In this document: one piece after another, positions 1-8,632 of the stretch
How positions within the stretch are numbered: the stretch's first letter is position 1
How the letters are laid out: the number at the start of each line of letters is the position of its first letter
Assembly (NCBI GenBank): GCA_001724265.1
Contig: MEDY01000366.1
Coordinates: forward strand, 1 to 30,235
Length of the DNA stretch: 30,235 nucleotides
Direction of reading: 5' to 3'
DNA from: Rhizaria sp. SCN 62-66
Lineage: Eukaryota; Rhizaria, unplaced
Program-made: the position numbers and the translations under genes
The notes under the pieces: model-generated
Seen by the model: only the letters and a program-made list of their open reading frames with translations
Databases searched by the model: none
What the model was told of the DNA's origin: nothing

Positions 1-1103
1 CGCGCGAGCGCCGCCTCGCGCTCGGCAGCGCGGGCAAGCGCGGCGTCGCGCGCGGCCACGGCGCCGCGCAGCGCGGTGGCCTGCTCGGCCGCGGCGGCGC
101 GTGTCTCGGCTAGCGTGCGCTCCAGCTCGAGCACGCGCGCGCGCAGCGCGGCGGCCTGCGCGAGCGCGGCCGCGGACGCGGCGGCAGCGGCGGCGCGCGA
201 AGGCGCCAGCAGCCGCGACGACGCCAAGTCCGACAGCCGCGCCGCGGTGGCCGCCACGGGGCCAGAGTCCGCGGCGGCGCCGGCGTGCGTCTCACCGCCG
301 CCAGAGCCAGTGATGACGCCGAGACTCGCGATGTCGTTCTCGTCGTCGTCATCGTCACCAGCGCCGTGGCGAACAGTGTTGGGTGCAAGCCGGCCGCCGC
401 GCTGCGGTGAGAAGCCGCGCTAAGGCGAAAAGGCCTGCGACTGCGCCTTCCGCAGCTTGCCTGGGGCGGGCGAAGCCGCAGCAGAAACAGCAGCAGTTGC
501 GTGGCCGTGCGTGCGCGCGAAAGCGGAGGCAGGCAGCGGGTCCGGCGCAAGGCGCGAAAGACGGAGGTCGTCGCGCACACTCTCCGCGGTGCCCATGGCG
601 GCCGCCGCGGTGCGCTGCTCGGCCCACGCGTGCACCTGCCTGAGAGTGCTCACCGCAGTCTCTGCCGCATCCGCGCCCGCGCCCGCGGCGGCGGTCGCGG
701 CATCAGCTTCAGCGGCGGCCAACGCTGCGCGCGAGGCGGCGGACGCGGTCGGGGACGACGCCGCTGCAGCTGCTGAGGCAGAGGCAGCGGCTGCTGCTGC
801 GGCGGCGGCACCGGCGGCGCGAGGAGACCACGAGTCGCCGTTGGAGCTGGTCGTGGGAGTCATGGGCGCGAGCGCGCGCGTTGACGTCGCAGTCGATGCG
901 CCGCGGCTCGGGTGCGGGCCAAACATCGCGGTGCGCGCGCGGCGGTCGCGCTCGGCCTCGGTGACCTCGCCCACGGCCTGCGACATGGCGACGCTGATGC
1001 GGGCCAGCGAGGCACGTTGCTGGGCGCGCAGGCTCTGCGCCGCGCGGGACAAGTCCTGCGCCAGCGCAACCGCGTCGGAGCGCTGAGGGGGGATCTCGTC
1101 CAT
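1..1103 (-). CDS. Unknown Ala-rich coiled-coil protein, 3'-truncated by the window edge, with one in-frame TAG
   Basis: I do not recognise this protein. The first ATG of the frame (1103-1101) gives MDEIPPQRSDAV. Residues 10-60 look helical and charged (LSRAAQSLRAQQRASLARI), followed by long Ala/Ser/Thr-rich stretches. After codon 227 there is a TAG (420-422), and the same frame then stays open to the window edge, so at least 367 codons are present. The part after the TAG holds an acidic run (DDDDDEND) and then a heptad-like segment (LRARVLELERTLAETRA), a likely coiled coil. The open frame before and after the TAG is on the same strand with no shift and similar composition. If TAG were a real stop, the product would be only 227 residues and the coiled coil would be orphaned. 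A GC-rich 69-nt intron ending at this TAG is the main alternative. An upstream TTG at 1166 is in frame but not needed as a start. Confidence 0.6.
420..422 (-). other. In-frame TAG codon within gene 1
   Basis: On the minus strand the codons read TTT TCG CCT TAG CGC GGC TTC TCA CCG CAG, that is F-S-P-(TAG)-R-G-F-S-P-Q. The frame stays open on both sides. The stretch before the TAG is pyrimidine-rich, so a splice acceptor is a competing reading here more than at the other two TAGs. Confidence 0.6.
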
Positions 1104-1583
1104 TGTGTGCGCGCCCCGGAGGGCTGAGCTGAAAGGGAACCCGCCTGCTGGCGAGACAGGATCCAAGTGCTGGGAAATACTCTGGTCCCAGTCAAACGAG
1201 CAAGATAGTTAGCAGTGTCAGGCGCACGCTAGACACAACCTATGCAAAACAATTAAAAGAGAAAAAATTTGATAACTTAGAAATTCATTTAGTAACTTTG
1301 CATTCACTCTGGACGATTACGATGTTCACTTGGTTTGAATTTTAATTGATCGTTTCTCGACACACACCCCAACGGGTCGCCACAATCGCATGACAAGCGC
1401 AGAGAGGCGAAACGATAGAATAAGTTGAAGCAGTGCCAAGAAAAATGAATTTTCACACAAGTCTGTATTATGTTCCATAAGCCATGTCGAAGTACGACCT
1501 CGCATGTTTTACCAGTCCAAATGTGTCTTATACAAGTCGCATATGTGGCCAGTAAAATGGATTCACGATAACACAATGCGCGC
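1104..1583. other. Intergenic spacer between gene 1 start and OTUD6B end
   Basis: About 480 bp that turn AT-rich from about 1200 on. It must contain the upstream region of gene 1 and the 3' end of the OTU gene, both on the minus strand. I see no tRNA-like structure, no convincing AATAAA on the minus strand and no conserved ORF. A 90-residue minus ORF (1304-1576) has no recognisable features. Confidence 0.6.
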
Positions 1584-2872
1584 TCAAGCGCTGTTGATGT
1601 CGGGCACGACGCTGTTGTAGTGCGCGCCGAGCGCGCATGCGTGCTGGTGGAGCGCGAGGTGAAGCTTAGCGCGCTCGGCGGGCCCGTCGCCGGGGACCGT
1701 GATGGCCGCGCCCTGGGCCTGGTGGACGACGATGTCGCGGCCCAACACCGCCGCCAGCGCGCTCAGCTCGGGCTGCCCGCCCCACTGTACGTCGCCGCCC
1801 GCAGCGCCCGTGTTGGCCATCGCGGCGAAGTATGCATCCGCGTCCTCTACGCATGGCGGCACCGCAGAGAGTGCAGAGCAGATATGTGATGAGAGTCGGA
1901 GTAGTTCATGTGAAGTGTGTTGTGCGAACATAAAATAAAGAGAGAAAATGCAAAATAAAAGCAGGTGGGCAAATTAATCCAGAACGTAGAAAATCGCAAA
2001 ATAGTCTTAAAACCAATGAAACACGATACAAACGCGATGGCTCGAAAATGAGTCTGCGTACCGACGGGGTCGCCATCGGCGGAGATGAGGAAGGGCGCGA
2101 AGTCGTCCCTGTGCGCGCGCATGTGCTCCACAGCGGCCGTGCGCAGCGCCGCGGCGTCGCGGAGCCGCGTGGCGGCGCTGGCGTCGCCGTCGTCGTCGGC
2201 CGCGTGCAGCGCGAGCTGGTCCGCGATCGCGCGGAACATGCAGTGGCCGTCGGCGCGCACCTCCTTGATGCGCGGCGCGCAGCCCGCGAAGGAGCCCTCA
2301 AACGCGACCTGCGCGGCCAGCTTCGCGGCGAGCGCGGCGAACTCGAGCGCACGCTTGTCTGGAAGCGCGGCGGCCTCGGCTGCGAGCGCGCGCTCCGCCT
2401 CGGCCTCGCGGGCCTCGCGCGCAAGCGCCTTCTTCTTCTGCTTCGAGATCTCACCGGAGCGGTCCGCGTACATGCCGCCACCCACGGCCGCCGCCGCGGC
2501 GCCGCTCTCCGCGAGAGCAGCAGCACCGGGCGCGGGCGCGGCCTCGCCGGCCTCGGCGAGACGGAAGGCGGTCCACTGCGCCTGCAGCGCGGCCATCGCG
2601 GAGGCGTGCGCGACCTCGACAGCCTTTTCCTGATCCTTGAATGCCTTGCCCTTAGCGGTCTTCTTCAGCTCCTACAGGGGCGCGCAACGACGAAGAGTAA
2701 GCGGTCGAAGTGGATAGCGATGAGCAACGTGTTTACATTCATGGGTGGGTCATGCTGTGTGTGAACTGGAGGAGTGTTAGCGTACCTTAAGCTCCTTCTC
2801 CTGGCGAGCCTTGAGCTGGTGAATGGTCTCTGAAGGCTTGGAAACGTTGTGCGTGACCTCTGTGTCAGACAT
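1584..2872 (-). CDS. OTUD6B: OTU-family deubiquitinase, OTUD6B-like
   Basis: Three exons: 2872-2786, 2671-2062 and 1846-1584, joined in phases 0 and 1 to give 319 residues, close to OTUD6B length. The N-terminal half is a charged helical region (KARQEKELKELKKTAKGK, KQKKKALAREAREAEAERA), as in OTUD6 proteins. The OTU cysteine protease core follows: ADGHCMFRAIADQL with the catalytic Cys at about 173 and its partner Asp at 170, then WGGQPELSALAAVLGRDIVV, and the C-terminal ALGAHYNSV with the catalytic His at about 308. The WGG..EL and GxHYNSV signatures are the family's hallmark. The family cleaves ubiquitin chains in cytosol and nucleus and is linked to translation and the proteasome; that role is inferred from homology. 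The start at MSDTEV is the first ATG of exon 1 in frame. The stop is TGA. Confidence 0.92.
1847..2061 (-). other. Intron 2 of the OTUD6B-like gene
   Basis: 215 bp, AT-rich. Donor GTACGC after GTC-G, acceptor GCGTAG. Splicing restores Glu (G+AG) and yields DPVEDADAYFAAM, which matches the family. Without splicing, the frame leaves the OTU fold. Confidence 0.88.
2672..2785 (-). other. Intron 1 of the OTUD6B-like gene
   Basis: 114 bp, phase 0. Donor GTACGC after the Lys codon AAG, acceptor CCTGTAG before GAG. Joining gives QEKELKELKKTAKG, a continuous charged helix. Confidence 0.8.
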
Positions 2873-3350
2873 TCTGTGATAGATCAAGCGTTGTTCCGGT
2901 TGGGTGATGATGTGGTGGCACGAAATAGTGGAGACAGCACAGTTGATATGAGCAAGATGCGAAGAGGTGTAGGGACACAAACTTCATGTTTTGTTTGAAA
3001 TCATTTTAGTATAAAGTGTTGATACAGTTCTATTTTCGCAAAACACACAAATTATCCCTATCTACGATCAGACCTGCGAGATATATATAATTCAATCCAG
3101 AGACTGGATTGGAGGGTAAGGAACAAACGGAGGGAAAGACGTGGTCTTTATCATATAAACCCTCAAGGAAAGACAATAAGCGGATTGGTAGTGTATTGTC
3201 CAAACTATTATACACAGGTGTCTGGCCATTTTATCGCATGCATGCGTCCTTAAACAGAAGCATTCCGCAAAACCGCCCCTCTGGAGCAGGCCGCGGTGCT
3301 TTGGCGCCCAGCGTTTGCTCTCACCCTTGTGTTGCAGCGCAGCTGCGCTC
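2873..3350. other. Intergenic spacer between OTUD6B-like start and chromodomain gene end
   Basis: 478 bp, AT-rich, especially 2990-3200. It carries the upstream region of the OTU gene and the 3' flank of the chromodomain gene. No RNA gene, repeat or conserved ORF is seen. Confidence 0.6.
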
Positions 3351-4148
3351 TCAGTCATTCATGGCGGCCTCGGCGGACTGCGCAGCAACCTGTGCGGCGG
3401 CGTCGCAGACCGCGCTGCTTCCGCCGTTGAGCGCGAAGGCCTCGGCGACGTTGAGGATGGCGGCCATGGACTCTGCGCCGAAGCGCTGGCGCAGCGAGTG
3501 CTGCACGTCGGCGCGCACCGCGCGTAGGTCCGTCAGCGCCACGCGCACGCGTCCGTCCGCAGAGAGCTCGTACACCGGCGCGCGCAGCGGGTTTTGCGGG
3601 CGCTCGTACGCGCGCTGCTGCGCCTGCACGAGGCGCTGCGCCTCCGAGGCGGCCTGGTCGGCGAGCAGCTTGTCCTGGCGAGCGCGCGCGGCGTCCTTGC
3701 CGCCGAGCCCGGTCAGTCCGGGCCGCTGCAAGGTCGCGCGCGGGCCGGATCCCAAGGAGGACTTGTTTTTGTGCGCCTTGCCGCCGCTCGCGGGCAGGGG
3801 CGAAGCCGAGGACGAGGATGAGGAGGAGGACGAGGACGAGGAGTCGTCGCTGATGATCTCGTGCAGCTCGCCGTCGTTGACGTAGGCCATGTTGCGGGGC
3901 TTCTTGCCCGGAACGACAATGGTAATCTCCTCGGGCTGACGGCCCGAGTCGGTGGAGGTGACCGAGAGCCCGTGCCTCTCCTGGTACTCGTTGAGCAGCG
4001 TGATGTCCACGAACGACGCCGCGGGCTCCCAGGTGTTCTCGCTAGACGGGTAGCCCTGCCACTTGACGAAGTACAGCATCTCGCCGCCCTCCATCCTGTG
4101 CTTCACAATGTCCTCGATGACGTAGACAACCTGACGCTTCTTGCCCAT
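3351..4148 (-). CDS. Chromodomain protein (HP1/CBX-type methyl-lysine reader)
   Basis: 265 residues from ATG 4148-4146. Residues 8-58 form a canonical chromodomain (YVIEDIVKHRMEGGEMLYF, KWQGYPSSENTWEP). The three aromatic-cage positions of HP1 are all present with correct spacing: Tyr9, Trp30 and Tyr33. Such domains bind trimethylated lysine on histone H3 (K9 or K27), so a nuclear, heterochromatin-type role is likely. After the domain come a short linker, an Asp-Ser then poly-Ser tract near residues 105-122, a basic Lys-rich patch, and an Ala/Gln-rich helical segment. The last 70 residues (APVYELSADGRVRVALTDL, then QHSLRQRFGAESMAAILNV) look folded, but I do not recognise them as a chromoshadow domain. 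The frame stays open upstream, but that part is AT-rich 5' flank. The stop is TGA. Confidence 0.9.
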   Translation of the reverse strand: MGKKRQVVYVIEDIVKHRMEGGEMLYFVKWQGYPSSENTWEPAASFVDITLLNEYQERHGLSVTSTDSGRQPEEITIVVPGKKPRNMAYVNDGELHEIISDDSSSSSSSSSSSSASPLPASGGKAHKNKSSLGSGPRATLQRPGLTGLGGKDAARARQDKLLADQAASEAQRLVQAQQRAYERPQNPLRAPVYELSADGRVRVALTDLRAVRADVQHSLRQRFGAESMAAILNVAEAFALNGGSSAVCDAAAQVAAQSAEAAMND

Positions 4149-4436
4149 CTCGAGTCTGCGGGGCGGAAAAGAAGGAAACAGAGCCAACATTAGGACGGTG
4201 GACAGGATTAGCGCAAAGAGAAATTTCGTTGGGAAGCAGACATTTTCGAGAAACATAAAATTCATATATTGTACAAAACCACCATTTAAGTCTGTTGAAT
4301 TTACACTAAAGCCCTCTGACGTTTCAGCTCGAGAGAATACTGAGAGTTTCGTTCTCTCTCGGCTCCTTGATCGGCAGCGCCAACGATCTTCACGCGTCAG
4401 CCTCAATTCGCAACAACAAAAGCCCAAGCTGTTAAA
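4149..4436. promoter_or_regulatory. Divergent (bidirectional) promoter region between the chromodomain and EF-hand-like genes
   Basis: The two start codons point away from each other across 288 bp, so both promoters must lie here or overlap. The centre (about 4240-4330) is AT-rich with a TATA-like stretch (catatattgt). A pyrimidine tract ending in CCCCGCAG just upstream of the chromodomain ATG could be an acceptor of a 5'-UTR intron. No specific factor site is claimed. Confidence 0.5.
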
Positions 4437-5149
4437 ATGCCCCCTAAGAAGGCGCAACAACGCCCGGTGCTATCAGAGGAAGGTATGTTTGCTATATTTC
4501 AATTTTACTTTCTAAGCCTCTTGTTTTGGCATTCATACTCTCACTCTTCGCTTACCCGGCCCGCTTCGCCTTCCTTGTTTCGCCAACCACAGAGGTCATC
4601 TCGGCCTTCGACGCGATCGCATCGGGGTCTTTCGCACCCGACGCGTCCGCAGCAGTGCCAGCCGCACTGCGTGGCGCGCTGCGGCTCTCCCGCGGCGACG
4701 TGGCCGCCGCGGCGCGCGCCGTGCAGCTCGAGCTCACCGACGCCGCGCTGGACCGCATGATGCTAGTCGCCGCCGAAGTCACCGCTACAGCCGAAACGGA
4801 CTCGGGTGACGACGTGGCGGACTCGGGTGACGCGGACAGTGAGGGTGTGAGTTTTGCGGCGGTGGCTGCGATCGCGCGCAAGGCGCGTGTGCTGCTGCCG
4901 CCGGCTCCGGTAGCAGTTACTCGCGGCAGTGCCCGTGACTGTGCCCGTGACCGTGGGGCTCAAAAGAGCGGCGATACCTGTGGCAAGAGCAAGGGCTGGG
5001 GCACGAAGCGCGCGCTGGCCGACTCGGACGCCGACGCCGGCCAGGACTCTGACGCTGACGCTGCCAGCTCGGGCGAGGACGACGATAGTGACGAAGACGA
5101 TGATGATGACGACGATGATGACGACGATGATGAGAGCGAGGACGGTTGA
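4437..5149 (+). CDS. EF-hand-like protein with long acidic C-terminal tail
   Basis: Two exons, 4437-4482 and 4593-5149, joined in phase 1 to give 200 residues. The start MPPKKAQQRPVLSEEEVISAF resembles calmodulin/centrin-type first helices (LSEEE..AFD). Later segments RGDVAAAARAVQLELTDAALDRMM and VSFAAVAAIARKA look like further EF-hand helices, but the canonical DxDxDG calcium loops are missing, so any calcium binding is doubtful. The closest idea is a degenerate EF-hand protein of the axonemal/EFCAB type; this is a weak inference. From about residue 130 the protein turns low-complexity and ends in an acidic tail with twelve Asp codons in a row (5096-5131). The first exon codes for a basic PPKK N-terminus. 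The stop is TGA. Confidence 0.75.
4483..4592 (+). other. Intron of the EF-hand-like gene
   Basis: 110 bp, phase 1. Donor GTATGT after GAGGAAG, acceptor CCAACCACAG. AT- and pyrimidine-rich. Splicing gives LSEEEVISAFDAIA, which is the expected helix. Confidence 0.85.
5096..5131 (+). repeat. GAY (Asp) codon repeat
   Basis: Twelve consecutive GAT/GAC codons encode poly-Asp in the acidic tail of the EF-hand-like protein. Confidence 0.9.
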
Positions 5150-5419
5150 GGACGTTGACACGAAACTAAATGATTGATAGGAAAACGTGGTGTATTCGTG
5201 GGGTTCTTGTAATAGTACTTAAATAGGTTGGCGGGCCGCAGTCGTCACGTCATTAGCTGAACGTTGTTGTCACGTTTGTGACCGTGCGCATAATCTGCGA
5301 AGCAATGTAATGCAATGACACAGCGACAACGTACGATGAGCAGCGCCGCCGGCCCAGCTGTGGCCCCCACACCAGAGACAGATCAAGATGTTCACGACAC
5401 GATGCGCCCCCTTGCGGCT

Positions 5420-6385
5420 TCAGAACAGCACGCCCGCGAGGAACCCCGCCGCGAAGCCGCCGACCGCGGGCGGGTCGCGCGCGAAGACGGCCGAGGCGCG
5501 GCGCAGCGTCGCGTGCAGCCGTGAGCGCGTCACCAGCGGCCGTGTGATGCGTTCCCGCGGCTGGCCCGGCGACTGCGCCGGCGGCGGCCGCGACTCTGCC
5601 GACTGCGACTGGGATGGCTGAGACTGCTCGCTTGAGTCGGCAGCTGCGGCGTCTGAGTTGTTATCTGCGTTGGTAGTATCTGCGTTTGCGCCGGCACCCG
5701 CCGCGGGCGGCGAGTGCGCGAGCGCTGCGGCGGCGGCGGGCGGCGGCGCGGCGACCATGTCTACGACGGCGACGACGCCGCGCACGAGCGCGTCGAGCGC
5801 GTCCGAGGCCAGCCGCTCCCCGTGAAACCCCTCGATGTAGCCGGCGTGCGCGAGCAGCTGCACGCCCACGAGCACGGTCCCCGCGCCCAGCGCCGCGGAC
5901 CGCCCCAGCGAGCCCACGGCAACGCCCGCGCAGTACCCCGCCAGCGCGGCCGAGGCGCCGCGCCACGCCGCGCGCTGCGTCTCGGGCCGCGCCGCCCAGC
6001 GGAACGCGGCGGACCGCGCGGCCGCCGCGCGCGAGGCCGCGGAACCCTCCAGCAGCGCGGGGTCTGCCAGGAAGCCATGCAGCGTCAGCAACGCGTTCGC
6101 CAGCCATGGCGCCGCCGTCGCGGCCGGGACGGCGTCCGCGCCCGAGTCGAAGGGCGCGCCGGAGACGGTCGCGAGCGCTGCCACGGCGATGGCGTCGCCC
6201 TGCGCGGCCGCGGCCGACCGCGTCAGCGGCGGCGTTGCTGTTGCTGTTGCTGGTGTTGTTGATGCTGAGACGCGCATGGCGGCGCCGGGCGTGCAGAATG
6301 AGAACTCGTACTCAGTGTCGTCGACGGGCTCCAGTACCGCGGGCGCCGGCGAGCCACCGCTGCTGAGGGAAGGAGTCGAGGACAT
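5420..6385 (-). CDS. FUN14-domain membrane protein
   Basis: 321 residues from ATG 6385-6383; a TTG three codons upstream is in frame but not a credible start. The FUN14 core is seen at about residues 143-210: a glycine-rich helix pair (GASAALAGYCAGVAVGSLG, AALGAGTVLVGVQLLAHAG) followed by the diagnostic HAGYIEGF. The last helix of the family is at the very C-terminus (PPAVGGFAAGFLAGVLF). FUN14 proteins such as FUNDC1 sit in the mitochondrial outer membrane and can act as mitophagy receptors. Membrane location is therefore likely here; a receptor role is inference. The N-terminal 90 residues are disordered and contain an acidic-aromatic patch (DDTEYEFSF) where FUNDC1 has its LC3-binding motif, though no perfect WxxL-type motif is seen. 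An insertion of about 85 residues rich in Ser/Gln/Asn separates the second and last helices. The stop is TGA. Confidence 0.85.
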   Translation of the reverse strand: MSSTPSLSSGGSPAPAVLEPVDDTEYEFSFCTPGAAMRVSASTTPATATATPPLTRSAAAAQGDAIAVAALATVSGAPFDSGADAVPAATAAPWLANALLTLHGFLADPALLEGSAASRAAAARSAAFRWAARPETQRAAWRGASAALAGYCAGVAVGSLGRSAALGAGTVLVGVQLLAHAGYIEGFHGERLASDALDALVRGVVAVVDMVAAPPPAAAAALAHSPPAAGAGANADTTNADNNSDAAAADSSEQSQPSQSQSAESRPPPAQSPGQPRERITRPLVTRSRLHATLRRASAVFARDPPAVGGFAAGFLAGVLF

Positions 6386-6792
6386 GGACCCCAAACGCTT
6401 GCCAGGCGGAATGCAAGCGGCTTAGCTCGGAAAGTTTTCCTAATAAAGTTATATATTTACATATACAGTTTGTGTGAGCGTTCTGCATTTAGACACTTCT
6501 GGACAGTGTCAGTGGTACATCCATGGTTTTTGTCTCAGCCACAAACGCAACATGCGGTGCGACTAGCGTTGCTCTGGCGGATTTCAACATACGGTGCCTT
6601 GCGTGGCATACGCATTCTCGACTCGCATGATTTTAGGATATTTTGTTATAGTAAAGCTTAAATAATACTTTAATTCTCACTGTCGCATTGACGGACTATG
6701 TCGCTCAATCTCATTTCAATCCTGTTCGCTCTCAACACTCTTGTCCGTTGGGCTCGCTCCTCAACATCGCCCATACTCACAGGCTTCCTCAC
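6386..6792. promoter_or_regulatory. Divergent promoter region between FUN14 and RBM42 genes
   Basis: 407 bp between two outward-facing starts, so it should hold both promoters. AT-rich at 6430-6475 and 6620-6690. There is no clear TATA element or factor site. A 63-residue plus ORF inside is not supported. Confidence 0.5.
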
Positions 6793-7300
6793 ATGGCTGA
6801 TGAGGACTTTGATGACTTCGAGCGCGGTCTCGCCGCACTGAACGCGCCCCAGTCTGCCTCTGAGAGCGCGACACCCGCCGTGGCGACAGCCCCTGCTGCT
6901 GCCCCCGTAGCCGCATCGACTGCCGCAACAACCTCTGCAAGCACTGCTCCCACTGCTGCTGCTGCTGCTGCCACGACGACCAAGGCGCCCAGCATCCACC
7001 CGTCCCGCAGCGCCGTGTTGGCTGTTGGCGGGGCCGGCGCCGCTCCGGCCCGCATGATGCCCTCTGCGCTCGCCATCCGCCGCCCCGCTGGAGCCGCTGG
7101 TGTGCCGTCCGCGCTCGCCATCCGCCCCTCGTCAGTCTCCGCGGGCCCGGTCGCCGGCCCTGGCGCCGCGGTGGTGATGCGCCCCGCCGTGCTGGCTGCA
7201 GGCCCGCGCCCCGCTGCAGTCTCCGCGGCGACCGCGGCCGCGAGCGCTGCGACTGTGGGCAGCGCCGCCGCGGCCATCGCCGCAAGGGCCAAGCAGGCCG

Positions 7301-7331
<31 letters not shown>

Positions 7332-7424
7332 GCCGGGAGCAATCGGCCCGTCCGTGGGCCCGCTCCCGCTGTCGGTGGGGCCGTTAGCGGCCGGCGCGTG
7401 CACCGGCGGCGCTGAGACCGATTC

Positions 7425-7456
<32 letters not shown>

Positions 7457-8155
7457 CCAGCGGCGCTGGCGGCGCGGGTGCGGCTGCAGGTGGGCCGGCA
7501 GTGCACTTGCGCGCCGTGGCCGGCGAGGTCTGGGTCGACAGCACTCTCGACGAGTGGCCCGAGAGTACGTCTTCTATCTCTATGTCTCTTCGAACACAGC
7601 GTACTTGCGATGCGCGCTGACGTACTGTATATTGCGTGTTTGATACCAATCTAACTATATTTTGGATTAAGCTCACTTATTGTTTTTTTCTTTCTCAATT
7701 GTGGCATTATTCATTGTTTAGACGACTACCGCATCGTGGTGACGAATCTGGGCAACGACGCCAACGACGCGCTGCTCTACGCCGCCTTCAAGCACTACCC
7801 GTCGGTGGCCAAGGTGCGCGTTGTGCGCGACAAGCGCACCAACAAGGCGCGCGGCTACGGCTTTGTGTCCTTTCTGGCGCCGCTCGAGATGGCGCGCGCG
7901 CTGCGCGAGATGCCCGGCAAGTTGTGCGGCTCGCGCCCGATGAACGTCAAGCGCTGCGACACTGGCAAGCGCGACTTCCACGAGGGCGCGTACGGCGACG
8001 AGGCCGACGTGTACGCCGCAAAACTTGCGCGTGCGAGCGCGGCGGGGAGGCCCAAGCACGGCGCGCCCGGGGCCGGCGGCGATGGGGGCGATGGCGACGG
8101 CGCGCGGCCCGTCAAGCGTGGCCGCAACGCGTCGATGGCGTCGTTGTACCAGTGA
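6793..8155 (+). CDS. RBM42: RNA-binding protein RBM42 homologue
   Basis: Two exons, 6793-7564 and 7722-8155, phase 1, giving 401 residues. The start is the ATG of MADEDFDDFERGLAAL; an upstream in-frame TTG is ignored. Residues 20-235 are Ala/Pro/Ser-rich with poly-Ala and poly-Ser tracts, as is usual for RBM42 proteins. The only folded domain is the C-terminal RRM, about residues 258-336. RNP2 is IVVTNL (262-267) and RNP1 is RGYGFVSF (301-308). The context EWPENDYRI before it, VVRDKRTNKARGYGFVSF inside it and GSRPMNVKRC after it match the RBM42 family closely. The family binds RNA and is associated with hnRNP K, stress granules and splicing in animals; in this organism that is by homology only. 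The intron falls exactly at the N-terminal border of the RRM. The stop is TGA. Confidence 0.93.
7303..7332 (+). repeat. GCC (Ala) trinucleotide tract
   Basis: Run of nine GCC and one GCG codons coding poly-Ala in RBM42. Confidence 0.85.
7426..7455 (+). repeat. (AGC)10 microsatellite, poly-Ser
   Basis: Ten perfect AGC units encode ten serines in the RBM42 linker. It is likely length-polymorphic. Confidence 0.92.
7565..7721 (+). other. Intron of RBM42
   Basis: 157 bp. Donor GTACGT, acceptor CATTGTTTAG, T-rich before the acceptor. Splicing rebuilds the Asn codon (A+AC) in PENDYRIVV, which matches the family. Confidence 0.93.
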
Positions 8156-8632
8156 GCTCTTTTACACTGGAACTTGAATTCAAGTCAGAGAATAGGCCCG
8201 ATATGGCCGTGTTGATTTTAAATAAAATAAACGTGATTGACCCACTTTATAGAAGCTTCTACACATTTTGCGCGCTCTCATTTCCTCATTGGTGACCGTG
8301 GGTAGGTTGTTTGTTGCTGTCCCACACAGTCTGTGCTAACTTGAAGTGCCTGTCATAACCGACTATTCATTGCCCAAACAACCATGAATTTAACTCTGTT
8401 ACGCAGTAAACAAAGAAGTACAACTTTACTGATTATATTTGTACTTGATTATTGTGTGAGCTTCTCCTTCATCTCACCAATAGTATGCTCGCTTGAACCA
8501 ATCCGAGTCGGTGTTCAAGTTCTTGTCAGCCGTGCTCTATCATATGCTCACAAAGCATTCCCACACGATTGTCTGGCACGTTTAGCTTAGCTACTACATT
8601 AACACAAATTAATAGCGTGCGCAGTGGGCATA
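8156..8632 (+). other. Intergenic spacer between RBM42 and the UBX gene
   Basis: 477 bp, AT-rich. It holds the RBM42 3' end and the promoter region of the UBX gene. A 68-residue plus ORF (8384-8590) has no recognisable feature. No RNA gene is seen. Confidence 0.6.
8221..8231 (+). terminator. Candidate polyadenylation signal of RBM42
   Basis: Two overlapping AATAAA hexamers about 65 bp after the RBM42 stop codon. The position fits a poly(A) signal, but most other genes here lack one, so use of AATAAA in this organism is unproven. Confidence 0.4.

Noticed and set aside
1304-1576. 90-residue minus ORF in the AT-rich spacer
   Set aside because: Composition matches the intergenic DNA, with no motif and no codon bias like the genes.
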